45,880 bases of DNA. It comes from Parachlorella kessleri (lineage: Eukaryota > Chlorophyta > Trebouxiophyceae > Chlorellales > Chlorellaceae). Under the pieces are notes generated by a model. That model saw only the letters and a program-made list of their open reading frames with translations. It had not been told where the DNA came from and did not search any database. The stretch spans positions 1 through 45,880 of the forward strand of contig BBXU01000451.1 of the NCBI GenBank assembly GCA_001598975.1. The letters are read 5' to 3'. A program made the position numbers and the translations under genes. Below, one piece after another: positions 10,418 to 22,500 of the stretch (its first letter is position 1; the number at the start of each line of letters is the position of its first letter).

Positions 10418-13400
10418 ATGAAGGAAAAGCGACTGGAACAGACTGATGCCGACGCTTTCGACGAGGATGAGGAGCCCACTAAAAGGTGGGGCTTTCGTGA
10501 TTGTCACGGTCAAACTCTTAAAGTGTTTGACAAGGAGATGCTAGGTTGTTTGGGAACCAGCTGATCAGCCTGTGGCAGACCTTGGCCACTCGGTTGGACT
10601 GCTTGTGACCTGGTGCAACTGATGCTCTTGCCGCAGGCCCAGGGTCAAGTTTGTGACCCTGCAACCTGGGGGGGATGATCCAGGTACGAATACTCCTGGG
10701 ATGGCCTCCTCTCAGCAGGGGGCCCTGCTGTGCCAGCCACTGGTTGCCCTGATTTGGCCGTCCTTGGAATTTAGCTGACAGTGCTAACCAGAGCTAGGTC
10801 ACCTGGGACATGTACGCAGCGGATGCAATAGATGATGAGATCCCTGGGAGCGTGCGAGCCAATGTGGAGCCCTTGGTGCTGGATGATGTGCCTTTCAACC
10901 CCTACGACGCCGGCGGTGAGCAAGCAAATAGATAATGTCAAGTTCCAAGGCATCAGCTGCTCAGCTGTAGAACGTCCACAGCTTCCTTTTACTCGAATGG
11001 GCATTGCACTACCCTGCATACATTATGTCGCTGGATAGAGCGGTAATATAGTCTTGCTAATGCTGCAGCAGCCAGCTCCAACATGTGTATGTGACCTCCC
11101 TCGAGGGTCTGGGACGGGTGGTCGCTTGCCTCCCCGCAACCAGGCTACTTCCCGGACAATTGCAGCCTGCCTTGTGAGTGTCACTTTCCTCGTCGCCACA
11201 CTGTAGACACCGAGCTTAGCGTGGCGCACATGGCTAGCGACCCTGGGTGGGCCCGGGCCCAGCGCAAGCTGCTGCGCATGCGGGACCAAGATCAGCATGC
11301 CATGGAGGCGGTGGTGCAGGTGAGGGGAGACGAGGAGGGAGGGAGGTGGTGACGGTGGAGTGGGCACAGGAGGAGGAGACAGGGTGCAGTGGGTGTGATG
11401 GTGCAGGGAGGGAAGTGGGTGGGTACTGTCGATACTGTTGTCATGAATTTGGCAGTGTACACTGGGGTAAGGGAGGTGGCCCCATTCTGGTCTACGTATA
11501 TGGTGCAGGGTAGGAGTGGGAATACGGGTTGACACAGGCGGGATTGCCGTGCAGTGCACTGGGGGCTTGGCGTGAAGCCGCTTGTGCCTGTGGGTGCTGG
11601 CGTGTTGTCTGTGTTGTCCGTCCGCTAAAACAAGGCGACAATGCTAGCTGATGAGGCAGACGCATATGACTTGGGAGGCCCTGTGACCTGTCTGTGAGTC
11701 GCCATCATCTTGATTATTGGTCTGATGGGCTTACTGGCGCTGGATCCTTGGCAGGGTGAGGAGAAGTACGACCAGCCTGAGGAGCAGTACAACGAGGCGG
11801 GTGACGCGATGGAGCCATTCCACCTCAAGAAAGAGCGCGAGGTGAGATGTACACAGCCTAGGGCGCTTGCATGTTGGCCTGCTCGCAGTCGTGGTGCCCT
11901 GAAGGTGGGGCCGCCGGGCAGGGATAGCACGGGGGGTGGCATTGCATGATTGGGAACGGTGTTTCCAACGGGCAAATGTTTTCAGATGACAGTCACTCGC
12001 TGCTCTCACGCCAAGTCAGTTACTAGTCGATTAAAACTAGGAAGCACTGGCAATGACATTGCCAAGTGCTCTGAAGTGTGTTAGTGGAGGTCTCGACTTC
12101 GCAGGAGGGCTACATGGATGGGGAAGGCAACTACATTGAGTACGACCGGCCTGATGAGCAGGACGCCTGGCTAGACAGCATTGAAGGTGGGTCGAGTGAT
12201 GTTCCTGGGCTGGGCGGTTGGCTGCATGCCTTAGGCGAGATGGCAGGGCTGGCTGGCATAGACTGTGCGGCCGCTGGTCATATGACCAGGTGACCTCCGC
12301 GTGATTTGCAATGTGCGTATGAGGTCGCTACGTGCAGCTGACCCTACATGCCCTCGGGCAAGGTGATCTGGAGCTTTCTTATGGCGGCCTTGCTACTGCA
12401 ATAGCGTACCGCCGCAAGTACAAGCCATCGTGATGTATGCAAGAGCCAAGCCGTATCAGCCACAGCGGCCCACCCGAACCCCAGACAAATGCCTGCGCAT
12501 TGGCACCCTCCCTGCAGACCAAGTGGAGGGCACAGAGGGCGACGCCAGCGGCAAGCTGCCCTACCCCAACGAGCCGGTGGCAGAGGACCCCCCGCCGCTG
12601 CCGGCGCGTGACCTGCGGCAGGCGCGGCAGGCGCTGGCGGCGGCGCTGCAGCCGGGGGAGAGCGTGACGGCGGCGCTGCGGCGGCTGGCGGGGGCGGGGG
12701 CAGTCATGGACAAGTGAGTTGCCAATGAGCGGACGAGAGTGGCATGCAGGGGCGGGGCCTGTGCACGTGGTGCAATGGGTCCCTGCTGAGCGCACTTTGG
12801 TCTTGGAGCACCCTTGCATGATACACAAGCTGTGGCTTTGTCTCGCATTGTGCTCTCCATCATGTCCTACTAGATGGCAGTTGTGTTGTGATAGTAAACT
12901 GTCTGGCAGGCCTGCCTTGCCATCCAGCTTGCAACAAACCTTGCACAGCTGCGGCCGTTGACTCCGGCATGGGCACCCTCCCTCACTGTGTCATTACCCG
13001 GAGCAGGCTCGTTTGCATTTCCAAGGACACGGAAGCACACAGCATGCTGTTGCGCTGCGCTGGCAGGTTTGGTGACAAGGGTGAGGCGGAGAAGGTCTGG
13101 CGTGAGCGCATGCACAGCGGCCGGACCGTGGCCCCGGGGAATGAGGGGTTGTTTGACAAGGTGGGTGCGACACTATGACTCAAGAGGCCTGCTATCTGGC
13201 ACTTTGTGGAGCTAGCTTGGGCAGTGGAGTCGCGAGGAGACATGAGCACGCGCCTCCCAGCGTGCATTCCATGGATGCCTTCCGTTGGGGGCCTACTGGG
13301 TGCTCTTTGGGCCCTGGCGTCATGGTGGCACACGGCTGGGCATGCTTGGAGCGTGACCCATCTGGCGCAGAGTGCCACGTTGATACTGCTGGGTATGGCT

Positions 13401-14888
13401 AGCTGGGTGATGACCCTGAGGAGGCCGGAAGGCAGCCCTGTTGCCCCAGGGGTGGTCTGACGTGGGTGTGTTGGTGTTACTGCGTGCGAGGGCGCTCAAA
13501 ACCCCCTCTTGCCGACTCCAGGTGACCGAGGCGGCAGAGGTCCTGTTTGACCACGGGGAGACCGACATCTACAGCGCCACGCGAGAAGCCCTGCAGGCCG
13601 GCCTTGAGCAGGAGCGGCAGCAGGAAGCAGCTCCCGCTGCGGCAGCGCCCACGGCAGCCGAAGCGGCGGCCGCGGCCGCGGCAGTGGCTGGCGCAGCCAC
13701 CACCCATCAGACGCTGCAAGCAGTGGAGGGTCAGCAGGGCCGCTCGGCAGAGGGCAAGAAGGCGGAGCAAAGCCACTTGGTGACCGGCACGGGGGAGGGT
13801 GCTGGCGGTGGCGACAGGCACGCTCTGCGCAGCGAGCGCCAGCCGGCTCCTGCGGCCGCTGCGCTGCCGCCAGAGGGCATGGCGTCTGCCCCGGGGACTG
13901 AGCACGAGGCGCGGGGTCCCCACCAGGAGGGCGCGGTGCACGGCTTTGCGGCAGAACTGGTCCAGGATGTGCTGGATGAGATGCCGGTGTCTGCACTGCC
14001 ACCCCAGGTGGGGGAGGCTTGGCTGTGGCTGGGGCGTGGGCGTGGGCTGGTAGACCGGCTGCTGCAATTTTTCTTTTGGCCTTCGATGTTTATGTGCTAG
14101 TTGGGGTGTGAGGTGCGTGCAGGCACGCACCTGCATCAGCTGAGAGGGCAGCGGCTTGCCATGCCCGACAGCCGCTGCCATGTAACCAGTCAGACTGCCC
14201 TGGCCACTATTGTGAACAGCCTTGCTGTGTTGGCGTGTTTACAAGGGAAGGAACTGGCGTCGTCTCTATGCAGTGAGTCAAGACTTGTGTTGAACCTGCA
14301 GGAGGTCGAGGCTGGGCTGGGCCTGCCCTTCGCTTCCCCAACCGCTGTTGAGTATCACAACAAGGCGCTGGCGGCGGAAGGTGCGCTCAGTCAATGCACG
14401 TGGGCACTTCAGGAGGCAGTGACGATCTTGTCGACTGCGGTGCCAAATCATGGGGTGCCGTGGGTGGTGGGGGGGAGCCAGTTGCGATATTAGCATATGC
14501 TCTCCCAGCCGTCAGAGGGTGCCTATGATGCTGTCCTCCAATGTGACAGACCAGCTGAGAACATCCTTGCACTATGATGCTTTGCATCACTCCCCGCCTG
14601 GCTGACACCAGGTGTCACTGCTGCAACTGCCTGGCAGGCCGTATGATGGTGCGATGCGTGCTGGACCTGCTGCAAACATGCTGTCAAACAGGCTTGTGTC
14701 CTGGCTGCCACAGAGCGTAAAGTGATGGTGCCCGGGCTTTCATTTGTCCTGTAGGCAAGGAGGAGCTGTCAGCTCTGGCCCAGCTCCATGGTCAGGTTGC
14801 CACGGGCGGGCCATCACCGCTCAAGGCAGCCCTTGATGGCACCTTTGCCACCCGGCCAGGCGAGGAGAGAGGGCGGAGGGAGGTGTGA
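10418..14888 (+). CDS. CD2BP2/LIN1/U5-52K homolog (U5 snRNP assembly factor) without visible GYF domain
   Basis: Eleven exons: 10418-10485, 10637-10683, 10798-10915, 11207-11319, 11755-11841, 12105-12186, 12446-12713, 13067-13160, 13522-14007, 14302-14380 and 14755-14888. All joins keep frame except exon 2 to exon 3, which is off by one base, so that junction or a base there is wrong. Family signatures appear in order: an acidic N-terminus with a KRPRVKF basic patch; MEPFHLKKERE joined to EGYMDGEGNYIEYDRPDEQDAWLDSI, matching the human (I)TPFNL-EE-EGHFDADGNY-DSWLDNI block; ALQPGESVTAALRRLAG; and VTEAAEVLFDHGETDIYSATRE, matching LADQMVARGNLGVYQETRE. In animals and yeast this protein binds PRP8/U5 during tri-snRNP assembly and ends in a GYF domain that reads proline-rich ligands. 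Here the C-terminus is Ala-rich, then ends ...GEERGRREV with no W-x-Y...GPF motif. About 525 residues. TGTAA signals follow at 15101 and 15212. Confidence 0.85.
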
Positions 14889-15773
14889 GACAGGCATGGA
14901 ACCAAACCCTTCCCTGTCTATAGAGGGACCGCCAGAAGCATGCCCAGGCTCGTTTGTAGGATTGAAGACTGGAGCCAACCGGGTTCTAATGTGTCAATGG
15001 TGGTGTCGTGTAGGAGGGGGCCAGTATTGCTATGGCTGCATGTTTTCATTAGGGGTCACTCTTGAGCACTTTAGCTGCTATGTGCCAACTGCGGCTGACG
15101 TGTAAAAGGCGGCTAGTCTCAATGGTTGCTAAGGCTTGCATCTTCTTGCGCCGCCGTCGGTGAGCGCGATAAAGGCACAGACCAGCTATGTGCATGAAAA
15201 CTCAGTATCTCTGTAAAGTAAAAGGAGAGTAACAAGCCCGCACGTCCTGTTTTACAGATCTATCGGGTGCCAGGTAGGCCACACAAACAAAAACACAACT
15301 CCATGCATAGAGGGCGAACAGCGTAGGAAAACTGGTGGAGGCTGGAGGGAGGGAGTAAAAAGAATAGGACATATCTAGTGTAACTTGTCAAATGATGTAG
15401 TTTCTGGGTGGGCTGACGGTCAAACACAGCAGCCGCAGCAAGAAAGCAGTAGACAGCGCCGGGGGTCAGATTCATCCAGGGTGCCTAAGGAAACAACACT
15501 CAGTATGGCATGCACATGAAGCATCCTACACCAATAACACTCATGGCGCAAGCTGCACAATTGCGCGACACACAGCATCATCATTCAGTACCTCGAAACT
15601 CAGCACCAGAAACGTACAGCAAGTCATAAACCCTCAACATGGATCGAGACAGGAGTCCTGCTCACTTGCCTGCCGGGCAAGGCACACCGCTGGGAGCCGG
15701 TGCAGTAGCCTGAAGTCACAAAATAGACGATACAGCTGGACACATGCACCTTCAGCCATGCCCACAGGGAAGG
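14889..15773. other. Convergent intergenic region, 3' UTRs
   Basis: This stretch separates two convergent genes. Plus-strand TGTAA occurs at 15101-15105 and 15212-15216, and minus-strand TGTAA at 15256-15252. These fit poly(A) signals of the U5-52K homolog and the dehydrogenase respectively. No coding region is supported. Confidence 0.5.
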
Positions 15774-18166
15774 CTACCGCTCCCTGGATGCCCGGCGCCA
15801 CCAGGGCACCTGGTACACCAGCCCCGCCTGCTTCTCCAGGTACTCCCACAGCCGCTGCTGCGCGTCCTCGTCGTAGGAGAACGCCGACGACCGCCGCGGC
15901 TTCTTGTTCACAAAGTACTTGCCGCTGACTGCCGCCAGGTCGGGGGAGGTCGCCGACCAAAACTCGTCGTCGGCATCCTACTCACAGGGGGTAGCAGAGG
16001 GGGCAAGTTAACCTCAGCACAGCATGGCAGGCATGGGCAGGGAGGGTACCTAGAACCTGTGCAGCACACAGGTTGATGTGGCTGCTAGGGGCACCAACAG
16101 ACCAGGCCCTTGGTCACTATCAACCGCCAGGGCTTGCTGTGCGGTGGGAGCTGATGGATCAGCTGCAGAAGCTGTGCCTCCAGGCGCCCCGCCCTAGAGG
16201 TGCACCTCTGTACAACAAGGAGATGCACCGGCTAGTGGCAGACCTCCGGCAGTACCCACCTCAACTGGCATGGCTACATGTGACACAGGTCCCCAGCCGG
16301 CATAACACAGCTTGGTGTTCACCGTGCCTGCAACCAATACAATACCGCGGTGCAGGGCTACCAGCTTAGGCTATATTGACCTGTAAGGCTCCTGTAGGGC
16401 AACTACACCTGGCAGACAACTGTCGACTCCGTGCTCCCAGCCCAGCAACTTGTGCAGAGTCCCATCTTGCTCCCAAGCTCCAACTGTACCTTATTATGCA
16501 CATCACAGTGCTTGAAACCAAGTGACCTTCGCCACAGGCCACCCCAGCCACAAAGATGGGACAGCAGTGCTCCGCCACCGACCTGGATCTATACAGTTGA
16601 CCGTCACTGTTGTGTCTTCCATTTTCTGGGCAAGCCGGTATGTCATCATGTTCACCGCCAGCTTGGAAGCGCCGTAGGCTGCATGGCCCCCCCGCTTATA
16701 CCCTTTCTCCTGCAACGACCCCCGCACAGCTGTTTAAATAGTCACATCACAGCAGGGTGGAGCTGCCAGAAGAGTCCATTACTTAGCATTGCAGAAAGTC
16801 AGCGCTCAGGTGATCGCAACGCCCACCACCACCAGGCAGCTGACATAGACAGGTTGCTGCCAACATCATCAACTCCAGCCCACCAGAAAGCCCAAAGCCT
16901 CAACTTCGGATCCACTGTGTAATCATTGCGAAGCCACCCCATGTCAAGCAGCTCAGGAGTGCAACGCACTCTCGACCCCTCTTCTCAGCCTTGTCGTTTA
17001 GAGCCCACCTGCTGCAGGTCCTCGAAGTCGAGCGTGTCTGCCATGGAGATGGAGCTGACATTGACAATGCGCTCGGTGACGAGGTCCAAAAGCTCGCCTG
17101 TTAGCAGGAAAGGCGCGGCAACATTGACTGCCCAAGTGCACTCCAGCCCCTCCTGCGCTTCCCAAGTAGGCAGGCGGTCGCGTTAGAACCCTGTATTTCA
17201 CCCTAAACCCAGGGTTCCTGACATGATGGTTACGGATATATATACGGATATATATAGTAGCAGGCAAGACAACTGTGGCAGCACGCCAAGCGGCCATGCC
17301 CGCAGGGTACCACCACGTTTCCTACTCCCATCAGTGAACTCAGGCCAGGCTGGCACCAGCAAGACGTGTCAGACAGAAACAGGAGGTACCATGGTCAGGC
17401 TGCAGCCCACCTCTGTTGTGTGCAAGTCCTCCTCAAAGACGCCGGCATTGTTTATAATCACGTCAAGGCAGCCGTCAAAGTGCCGCTCAATATCCCGCCG
17501 CAGGTGTGCCGCAAAACTCCGAGTCTGCTGCAGGGACGATAGGTCGTAGGCATACCCATAGATGTGCTGGTTGCCCGTCGCCTCTTTCAGGCTTCGAAGC
17601 GTCCGCCTCACCCTTGTTGGGTCCCTGCAGGCCATAGGCGTGCCACTCCTTGTTTCTTCCCTGCTGGTGAGTTGTAAATCGGAGTTTAACAAAACCTCTC
17701 AGGCAGTTAAGGACAATATTTGCCCGTTGCCTGCCCACCTGCCATGCACCAGGACAGTGGCCAACTGCTGCGCAAGGAGCAGTGCTGTGTGCCTTCCAAT
17801 GCCGTCTGTGCTGCCTGCAGAGGCCAGATACGGTGTGAAGGACAGCTTTGGGGCCTCTTGCAAACCAAGCACAGGCTACACCGCTATTAGCGACCTAGCC
17901 ATGCAACCCTCGCAAGAGAACAGCTGTATTTTCTGGCAGAGACAGAAGCCAGGGGAGTTTCACGTGCCTGTCACGCAGAAAACTTTTTTAGACAGGTCCA
18001 ACCCTGGCGACGAAAGGGCTTCGAAACCTAGCCCGGTGGAAAGCGCACGTGTGCCCTGGCAGGTGCTCAGGCGTGCTAGCTTTCGCAGCAGCATGAAGGG
18101 ACGAACGAGATCCGCAAAGGGTTGATCTTGTATGTTCGCTGTTTCGATGTAGCCCTGCCTCCTCAT
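15774..18166 (-). CDS. Short-chain dehydrogenase/reductase (SDR family), probably organelle targeted
   Basis: Exons are 18166-17964, 17810-17739, 17624-17411, 17152-17009, 16709-16583, about 16465-16428 and 15977-15774. The Rossmann nucleotide motif TGTTDGIG is formed across the first intron, where 'TG' and 'DGIG' come from different exons. NNAG follows (DVIINNAGVF), then VNVAAPFLLT and RIVNVSS with the catalytic Ser region, then YGASK with the catalytic Tyr and Lys, then VNCIDPG. The C-terminal exon (GKYFVNKKPRRSS) resembles SDRs of the WWOX / retinol dehydrogenase / TIC32 type. The leading 45 residues carry several Arg, Ser and Leu and the segment GTRALSTG, suggesting a mitochondrial or plastid presequence. 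Substrate cannot be told from sequence. The sixth exon is short and its donor is ambiguous: a GTCGAC donor (16427) keeps frame, while the stronger-looking GTGTAG donor (16408) does not. About 333 residues. Confidence 0.85.
16073..16369 (+). mobile_element. Possible retroelement RNase H-like fragment inside a dehydrogenase intron
   Basis: On the plus strand, opposite the dehydrogenase and inside its last intron, a 98-codon frame reads like a retroelement RNase H segment: RWELMDQLQKL, then PLYNKEMHRLVADLRQYP, then LAWLHV and PSRHN. The order (N-rich loop, long helix, W-HV strand, S-HN) resembles the end of RNase H domains (NKEL..L...L...W.HV.GHSG..). No catalytic triad, flanking repeats or other domains were found. 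This is an inference and would be a decayed remnant. Confidence 0.25.
17231..17254. repeat. Perfect 12-base tandem repeat, two copies
   Basis: The unit tacggatatata occurs twice back to back (17231-17242 and 17243-17254) in the third intron of the dehydrogenase. It is AT-rich in an otherwise GC-rich setting. Confidence 0.8.
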
Positions 18167-19521
18167 TTAGACTAACCCTTACAGCATCACATTGGGGGGG
18201 GGGGTCTCTTGGGTTGTCCATGGTGGCAGGCAGTGCAACAGAGGAGACTTATTGGCGACTTATATTGATCTGGCGGGATGCGGTTCTGCTCTGGATTTTG
18301 CCTGTATTCCACTTTAGGAGGTCTCGCCCAGAGTGTGCTGGGCACCCTTCCTTAGTCTGATGAATGTGTCAGGCTATGCCAAAGCAGGAGAGGTAGGGGT
18401 GAGGTGTAATGACACTATTTTATTGAGGGTGGCAGGCAAAGCGATCAGAGGAGGCACGGGTATCCTGGGCAGATGGTGTTCAATGCAGTTTATGTCTTTG
18501 CCATTGGTGGCAGGTAATGTTAACAGTGGAGAGGCAGGGAGAGAGGTATCGACAGTGCTAGATGCACTATGCTCTGTACTTGCCTCACTTTAATAGGTCG
18601 ATCCTTAAGGCAGGTGAAGGCCACCAGAGAAGGGGTGTAGCTAAAACTGACCAGGGGCAGCAGAAAAACAGGTCTATGCCTGATAGACAGGCCAGCAAGG
18701 CGCAGCAGCAGGCGACCAGACCTGGCGTAGCACCAGCAGCATCCCTTGGAGAGCCTGAATTGGGACTGATTCATGTGCAGCCATGGGACAAAAGCTCGTT
18801 TGGCATCAAATCTTGGTGAGAGGGCGCATAAAAATGATTTCACCACGGACTTTACAACGGGTGAGGCTCACAAGATGAGAGACTCCTACAAGCCCAAGGA
18901 AGCTTTTACCAACAAATTATTTGTCAGCGCCAGCAGACACTGTGCAAGGTGATGTCCGTCCATTCCAACAACAGGAGCCAGTATATGAGCATAGGAGACA
19001 GACCACAAGGCAGGACTCAGTCACTTTCAGGGCACTGCTAGGCATTACTCATCGCCCTGTGGCTGTACGCCAAGCTGGCTCGACTGGCTGGGCTGGTCCT
19101 TAGTCTCAGCCATGCGCTCTGCACACAAAGCAGTGAATATGCGTCTGGGCTTTCGACGTGCTCCATACGCTGTCTACTGACGGAACAGGAGCATCAGTGC
19201 AGCATGTGCTGACAGTTGACACTGTCACTGTTGTCCGCACGGCGAGAGTAGCTTCCCTGTCCGCACGCGCTCACAACAACTCCTACATGCGGTCTACCGA
19301 GGCAACAGCAGCATCAGTGCAGCCCGCCGCCCAGGTACATGATCATTGCTATTGTTTGATAACCTTACGGCAGCTTCCTGCCTCTGGCAAGGCATGATCA
19401 AGTCCACCCCAGCAGCCCACCCTGCTACACGAGATTATCGCAGCTGGCGTGCCCAGGAGCCACATCCATGCCAGCAAAACCATCACATGCAACAGAAGCC
19501 CAGCATACAGTGAAGCCAGGT
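18167..19521. other. Region upstream of the dehydrogenase and downstream of the OsmC gene
   Basis: Both neighbours are on the minus strand, so this should hold the dehydrogenase promoter and the OsmC gene's 3' UTR. It contains a G11 run at 18194-18204 and an imperfect 32-base repeat (19172-19203 and 19292-19323). No coding region is supported. Confidence 0.45.
19172..19323. repeat. Imperfect 32-base direct repeat, two copies
   Basis: Two copies start gtctac(t/c)ga and end agcatcagtgcagc, at 19172-19203 and 19292-19323, with a few mismatches. The period is 120 bases. They lie in non-coding sequence downstream of the OsmC gene. Confidence 0.55.
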
Positions 19522-22500
19522 CTAACCTGAGAAGCCTTCGGCAGGTGCATCCCCTGCCTCCACCGGCTTGCCCCCTTCAGCAGTCCCAATGTCCTGCGGG
19601 TGGACATCCCCTGACAGCTCGCTGGCCTCCTTGGCCACCTGGCCCTCGCTGCCGCTCAGGGGCGCTGCAAGCAGGCGGGACGAAAGGTATGCATTAAAAC
19701 GTGTTAGCAGGGACGGGAGGCTGCCGCACAAGTCCATTCTTTGGATGGTTCCTGAACGGCTTCTAAACGGACACAGGTGCAAGGGCTGCTCCCGGTGCTG
19801 GATGCTGAAAGCGGGGCTTTAGGTATCTCCATTGCGTCCCTGCTGGGACCTCCGCTGGCTAGGTTTATGAGTTGGCAATGTACCCGCCCGAGTCATGCGT
19901 ATCGTGCAGCAGCCCGGCCAGTCATGGCGCTCGACAGCCTCCTGGAGCTGAGGCACCACCAAGGCTGCTTACCACCCCACAACTGCACCCCACCTTGGCC
20001 GCTGGGAGCTTCACGAGCCCCCGCGTAGGAGCCACCCCGTGTCTCCGGATCATCCTGCTCGCTGGTCTCCTTCTGCAGCTGGGGAGTCTTGTCGGCCTGC
20101 ATGTTCTCGCGGGCGACGTCCTCGCCGTTGGCCCACAGCCAGGCTGCGGAGGAGGAAGGGCAAATAGGCGGAGTTCAAAGAGGTACAAAAGAGGCTGGCA
20201 GCATCGTAGCACAGCAACCTAGCGCACCAGAGTTTTGAGCATCGACAAGCACATCACAGTCCTCACCACAGCATGACCAGTGAGTGACCTGTGCACCACC
20301 AGCAGGTCACACACCCACGGTAGCTGCAGCACTTACAGACTGACCAACCCCCTTGTACCCGCTTTACCGGGTGAGCCATGGAAGGAGCGGCGGCCAACGC
20401 CAGCCCAAGCAGCTGTGTGGTAGCCGCGCGCCCGGGCCTGGCCCTGGCCCGCGGTGCCAGCAAACTGTGGCGAGTCGCTCTCCCGTGACACTTGCCCCTT
20501 GGTCACGCCTGCACGTTCGTATGCTTAGAGATAGTAATGCAACTGGTGGGCACAAACCCTATCAATGCTGGCCAGCTTATGCACACAGTCATTCGTTTCT
20601 TGAATGCCTCATCAACAACTTCTGCAGAGGCACAGATCCTAACACAAATGCTTCAGCAAGGCTACAAGCCTTGTGAACCGCCAACATACCCAGGCCGATG
20701 GCAAGGCCAAGGCTACCCTCAAGGACTGATGCGCGCATCTGCCAAAAAGGACCTCACGTAGCCCAGAACGCAACACCTCCGCAACCACCATCCCCTGGGG
20801 GCTGGCTGCGGCTGCACCCTTAGCCGACAACTGCCAATGACTGACAGCTTCTGTTGCCAACCTGATGCGCCCTCCGTCCCTTCACTGGCCAGGCGGTGGA
20901 GCTCGCAGGCCGGCTCGCAGTCATGGCTGACACTGCCCTTCTTCAGGCTGAGCTGAATGTCAGCCCCTGCAACATACCACTGAGCCGTATTAGCCTGCCC
21001 ATCCTGGGGGAAGCCTTTCAACACCCCGTCATGCTAATGACACTACGAGGGTCCAATGAGTTCCCGAGAGAATTTTCAGGTGCTGCCAACTGCCCACATC
21101 AGAACTCAAAGACCTCCGTTGAGGCGGAGTAATAGCACAATAAGCCTCCAGCCGACACATGACATCCTAGCAGCATAAGCAGCGACCACCCCGTAACCAA
21201 TGCCCACGCACAGTTCCCAATGACCACATGTATACCGGCTGGCCGGCAGCATAGCAATGCCAACTCCTTGCCTGATGCCTGCACAGTGGCTGCTACGATG
21301 CACCGCTTGTCCACCTGGTGGGCAATAGTATCAAGATCCTCCTGGGAGGCATCACCATCCACAGTGCCAGACAGCCGAACCTTCTGGAACCTGCGCAAAG
21401 AAGGAGTGTCCCTTGGTTGCCTGATGCCTACCCTGAACTGATATGAGGAACCAAGGAGCTAAACCTGACCAGCTTGGGCTAGTCGCATTGGGTCACTGAG
21501 CTAGGTACCAAGCTGCAGGAGCACATACGAAGGTACTGCAGAGGCCCATAAGCATCCTCCCTCCCTCCGACTCACACTCGAACTGAGATGCTCCTGACCC
21601 TAAGTTGTTCTATGCGTATTGCGGGTCCTCCAAACCACAGACCCCTGATATGCTGACGATGCTTGCTGCAAACACAACCCATTACACTTGAACCTCAGCA
21701 ACTGCCACACCCGGCAGCATCTAGTCTCCTCACCTGGCGGTCACACCCTCCTCGCCCCTCACTCCCCTCAGGTCATACTCGCCCTCTGCCGCCCAGGAGA
21801 TGCGGTTGATCTGAGGCAGCTTCATCTCATTAGCAATCATGTGGATCGTGTACTGAGTGCACCCAGCAAGGCTGCCTAGGAAGTACGTCAATGGGTTGGG
21901 ACCTGCGCCAGGAGACAGAAGCAATGGTCGTTAGCGAGAGACCAGGGAGCATGCTTGAAGTAGTAGCCCAAGTCACAGTACCCAGTTCTTACAGTTCGAG
22001 ACGCCTGAGGTGTGGCCATGAGGAGGCCACATCCCACTGGACACAGGAATGCAGCTTCAGCAACTACCTGTCAGCCCTGGTTTCGCCAACAAATCTCGTT
22101 TGCTACTACTCAACCCAGGGTCACAACAGGGGTGCCTCCAGCAAATCCTTGCTTGCACCCCCGATTGCCTTTCCAACCCAGCCAACCAGTTATGTGTTCC
22201 AGACCGTGCGCACTACACAATTCTATCAATTGCCGTCTTACACAGTTTGACGCGCACACCTATGCAAGTAGGTCCAAACGAAAATTCCGGTAAACTGCTC
22301 ACCCAGGCCCCTGCCTCCCAGCTTGGGGGGCTCGTCCACGATAAAACGGAAGGCCTCCTTGCTTACTAGCGTGGTTGCTTTATCACCATATCCCTCCACA
22401 TTCGCTGCAAAACCAAGCTTTGGCTCTGTTATTTATCCAACTTATTCCTGCCACTCGCACAGACCAGGGTTTGACATCAGTGTGAATCTCCTGGTCACAG

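Noticed and set aside
13477..14181. A long minus-strand open frame (234 codons)
   Set aside because: It is the antisense shadow of exon 9 of the U5-52K homolog, rich in Arg, Pro and Gln as expected from reversed Ala-rich coding DNA.
20263..20463. A minus-strand frame with a mitochondrial-looking start (RARARPGRAATTQLLGLALAA)
   Set aside because: It lies in an intron of the OsmC gene. Joining it to the exon at 20143-19994 puts that exon in a different frame, whereas the seven-exon OsmC model keeps one frame throughout.
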